Assembly: GCF_027579695.1 (NCBI RefSeq)
Contig: NC_083596.1
Coordinates: 16,393,759 to 16,457,758 of the forward strand
DNA from: Neoarius graeffei
Taxonomy: Eukaryota > Chordata > Actinopteri > Siluriformes > Ariidae
DNA length: 64,000 nt
Direction of reading: 5' to 3'
The position numbers were made by a program, and so were the translations under genes. Position 1 is the stretch's first letter, and every line of letters starts with the position of its first letter. Shown piece by piece: positions 61,750-64,000 of this stretch. The notes under the pieces were generated by a model. That model saw only the letters and a program-made list of their open reading frames with translations, had not been told where the DNA came from and searched no databases.

Positions 61750-62005
61750 AGCTTTCCAGCACAAAATTAAATGTTACAGAAAAAAATATATTTGGATAAA
61801 ATGTTTGTACAAAAACATAATGAAGGCGACTGGGTTTTGGTGCAAAATTAAGAAGTGAGTGTGACCGTCAAAGTGTCCAGAAGAACTGTGGCTGGTTCTG
61901 GAAGAGGTTCAGTGAAACCTACAGATCATTTCCTTATAAAACTGCACTCATTGTACCTCAGACTACTATTTTTATTTTATTTTTTCAAGCAAGGGGTCAA
62001 GATAC

Positions 62006-62779
62006 CAGGTAGTCGTCGACTTACGACCTATGCAACTTACGACCGATCGACTTTACGACCGTCTGGTTACGACTGGCGAGTGTTTCCCAGCTGAGCTAGT
62101 TGAGCGTACGACAGTTTCCGCCCCAGCTCTCGGCATCGCCCAGCATCTAGCCTCTCGCCACGCATGCTCCTCAGTGTGAGCAGTATCCCAGTACAGTAAA
62201 CTTCTCCCGTGTCCGTTTGAAGCAATGGACCCAAACATAGAACGATTTGCAAGGATTGAACGGATGGTACATGACGCGCTTTGTCCATATCGTGAAATTT
62301 ATGAGGAGAAAAAGAAGCGAACAATTCAGACGAGGCTTACCATGTTTATGAAACGAGCAAATCCTCCCGCCAGCCCGAGCGCTGCAACAGCTGATGATGA
62401 TGTAGACGACCCACAGCCAAGCACCAGTGATGCCAGCGGTCACTAAGTTTTGTATTTTGCTGTTTTTTACATTTGTATTTTGGTATGTTTCAAACTAAAA
62501 TGTTTTCTATTTTTCACACCTGTATTTCGTATTTTTTGTTTTGCACATATTAAACGAATTGTACTGTACGCAGTGTAGTATGCAGTGTTTGACTTAAACC
62601 AAATAATGAGCCAAGGTAATGAAATAAGAAAATGTTGATAAAATAAGACTTTAAGATGATTACAATATCATTGCACATCACAATTTACTTACATTCATTT
62701 AACATAGGCCGACTTACGAGCAGATCGGTTTACGACCGGTCAGTCGTAACCAAACGCAGTCGTAAGTCAACGACTACTG
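62006..62779 (+). mobile_element. pogo/Tigger-type derivative
   Basis: A 774-bp element with ends caggtagtcgtcgacttacg and the inverse of cagtagtcgttgacttacg. The subterminal regions repeat acttacgacc several times. It carries the C-terminal part of a transposase frame. Confidence 0.75.
62225..62446 (+). CDS. Tigger-type transposase C-terminal remnant
   Basis: 73 codons: MDPNIERFARIERMVHDALC, then PYREIYEEKKKRTIQTRLTM, FMKRANPPASPSAATADD and a Ser/Asp-rich end PQPSTSDASGH. This resembles the acidic tail after the DDE domain in pogo/Tigger transposases. The DNA-binding and catalytic domains are deleted. The ATG is probably an internal Met, not a real start. Confidence 0.6.
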   Translation: MDPNIERFARIERMVHDALCPYREIYEEKKKRTIQTRLTMFMKRANPPASPSAATADDDVDDPQPSTSDASGH

Positions 62780-62884
62780 TTTGCTGCTCTTTATAGTATT
62801 TTCGATAAAGGTGTAGTTTAGTAGTTTCTTAGACGTTAAAATAACAAGTAATCATTTTAATAAATGCTTTTAATGTTTTGAAAT

Positions 62885-63398
62885 GACATGTTCTTTAGTG
62901 GTTTAAAAAAATAAATGAAATGAAATGTTTCAACATTAAAAAATACTACAAACAGTACGCAGTAAGCCATAATAAATGAAACAAGGGCAGTATTTGGTGT
63001 GAGACGACCCTTTGCTTTAAAAAAAAAGTAGTCTGCGGTACAATGAGTGCAGTTTTATGCGGAAATGAGCTGTAGGTTTTACTGAGCATCTTACAGAACC
63101 AGCCACAGTTCTTCTGGACACTTTGACTGTCACACTCGCTTCTTCATTTTGCACCAAAACCCAGCAGCCTTCATTATGTTTTCTTTTTTCATCTGAAAAG
63201 TGCTCTTTTATGTAATATACTGCTCAGATACAAACAACTTTTTTTTTTCTGTAACATTAAATTTTGTGCTGGAAAACGAACGTTTGGACTCTAAAATGTT
63301 TTTGTACTGACTCGATAATGTAGAAGTCATAAAATAGAAATCTATAACAAAGTTTGTATGAAAAAAAATAGGGGGCCGAAGACTTTTGCACAGTAGTG
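62885..63398. mobile_element. Tc1-type MITE, copy 3, inverted relative to copy 2
   Basis: Same order and strand as 43994-44549 (gtgagacgaccctttgcttt, cttctggacactttgactgt), ending gacttttgcacagtagtg. The left end is degenerate. Confidence 0.8.
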
Positions 63399-63564
63399 TG
63401 ATACTAGGTGTTGGTCCTTGTTACGATGTCTAACTGAGAACATTAGTGTGAACTTTACAGCTTGTTAAAGCAGAAAGAATGGAAACAGCTTCCTGGATTA
63501 TTTCAGGAATGGCTTTTTCATTTACAGGAAGCGTGGTTACTCACTATTACTCACTGAACATAAA

Positions 63565-64000
63565 ACAGTTTTTCCACGAAATTGAGTCGTACATACAGTA
63601 AGCTGATAGCCGACGAGACATGTAGCACCGAGTCGGCTATAAACCATAGCTGTTTTATTCTATCCGCATTCACTGGATTTTTGAGAAACAGAGCATTTTT
63701 GTTTTTATTTTTTGCAAATTTGATAAATAAAAACTTTATACCAAATAATTTCTACTTAGAATCTAAACAAACCGGTGAAATGACAGTTGCAATTTGTGAA
63801 AAATGCTATAATAATAATTCTTGAAAAAACAAAGATACGTACTTACCATGAAATACCTTTTTTTGAATTTTTGTTTTTTTTTGTTTTTGAGTAGAGTTTT
63901 TATTTCGTCCTTGTTTAGGGTGACCAGATTTCCCTAGTCTGAAACCGGGACACTTTTGCATGCAACCATGCTCGTGCACGCACACCTTTTTTTTTACGTA
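63565..64000 (-). mobile_element. Hairpin-TIR element family C, copy 4 (cut)
   Basis: aacagtttttccacgaaatt, a hairpin (63585-63645), then tttattctatccgcattcac and the body. The donor ATG|GTAAGT on the minus strand is near 63848. From about 63916 a different sequence (agggtgaccagatttcccta) begins. Confidence 0.65.

Larger units (their letters stand above)
61253..62880. mobile_element. Tc1-type MITE copy split by SINE and Tigger element
   Basis: Starts cagtactgtgcaaaagttt after TA. The body is the inverse of 43994-44549. Interrupted by a SINE (61387-61749) and a pogo/Tigger derivative (62006-62779). The far end is not clear. Confidence 0.75.

Overview
This window reads as teleost fish nuclear DNA. 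It has small exons separated by long introns, many Tc1-type transposons, a DANA/Mermaid-type tRNA-derived SINE present in more than a dozen copies, and abundant di- to pentanucleotide microsatellites. The SINE type and Tc1 load fit a catfish (Siluriformes), but that is an inference. No prokaryotic features (operons, Shine-Dalgarno sites, CRISPR) were seen.

The only host gene I can assemble lies on the minus strand from about 23.04 kb down to 1.58 kb. It encodes a scavenger-receptor cysteine-rich (SRCR) protein. Four SRCR domains of group B (eight cysteines each) are each carried by one exon. Three short Thr/Pro-rich linker exons lie between them, and every junction is phase 1. The last SRCR exon ends in a stop codon. 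Upstream I propose a first coding exon with a basic-then-hydrophobic segment (signal anchor or signal peptide) and two tiny phase-1 exons. The assembled model is 552 codons plus stop and resembles DMBT1-like proteins in having SRCR domains separated by T/P-rich linkers.

The introns and the rest of the window (23-64 kb) are mostly mobile DNA. Between 1 and 23 kb there are two Tc1-like elements, a Kolobok-type element with a THAP zinc finger (TTAA duplications), a TIR element carrying a nested repeat and SINE, hairpin-ended elements, and a hAT relic with a damaged BED finger. Between 23 and 40 kb there are further Tc1-type elements and SINEs, an 885-bp element carrying the start of a RecQ-like helicase, a hAT-type element with an exact 8-bp duplication, and more hairpin-ended elements. 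At 40.5-41.8 kb a PIF/Harbinger-type element carries a two-exon MADF/Myb-like gene. A LINE fragment (42 kb) and a ~179-bp tandem array (45.2-46.2 kb) follow. At 46.8-51.9 kb a Tc1 element is split by an apparently intact R4/Dong-type LINE with a 1095-codon reading frame. From 52.5 to 55.4 kb there is a TTAC-rich array interrupted by a Harbinger MITE and a SINE, ending in a perfect 108-bp palindrome. A possible CpG-rich first exon sits at 55.6-55.9 kb. The window closes with more SINEs, a Tc1 element, MITEs and a pogo/Tigger derivative.

Nearly everything outside the SRCR exons has moved or been duplicated. Nested insertions give a relative age order: Tc1 and MITE first, then LINE or SINE inside them.
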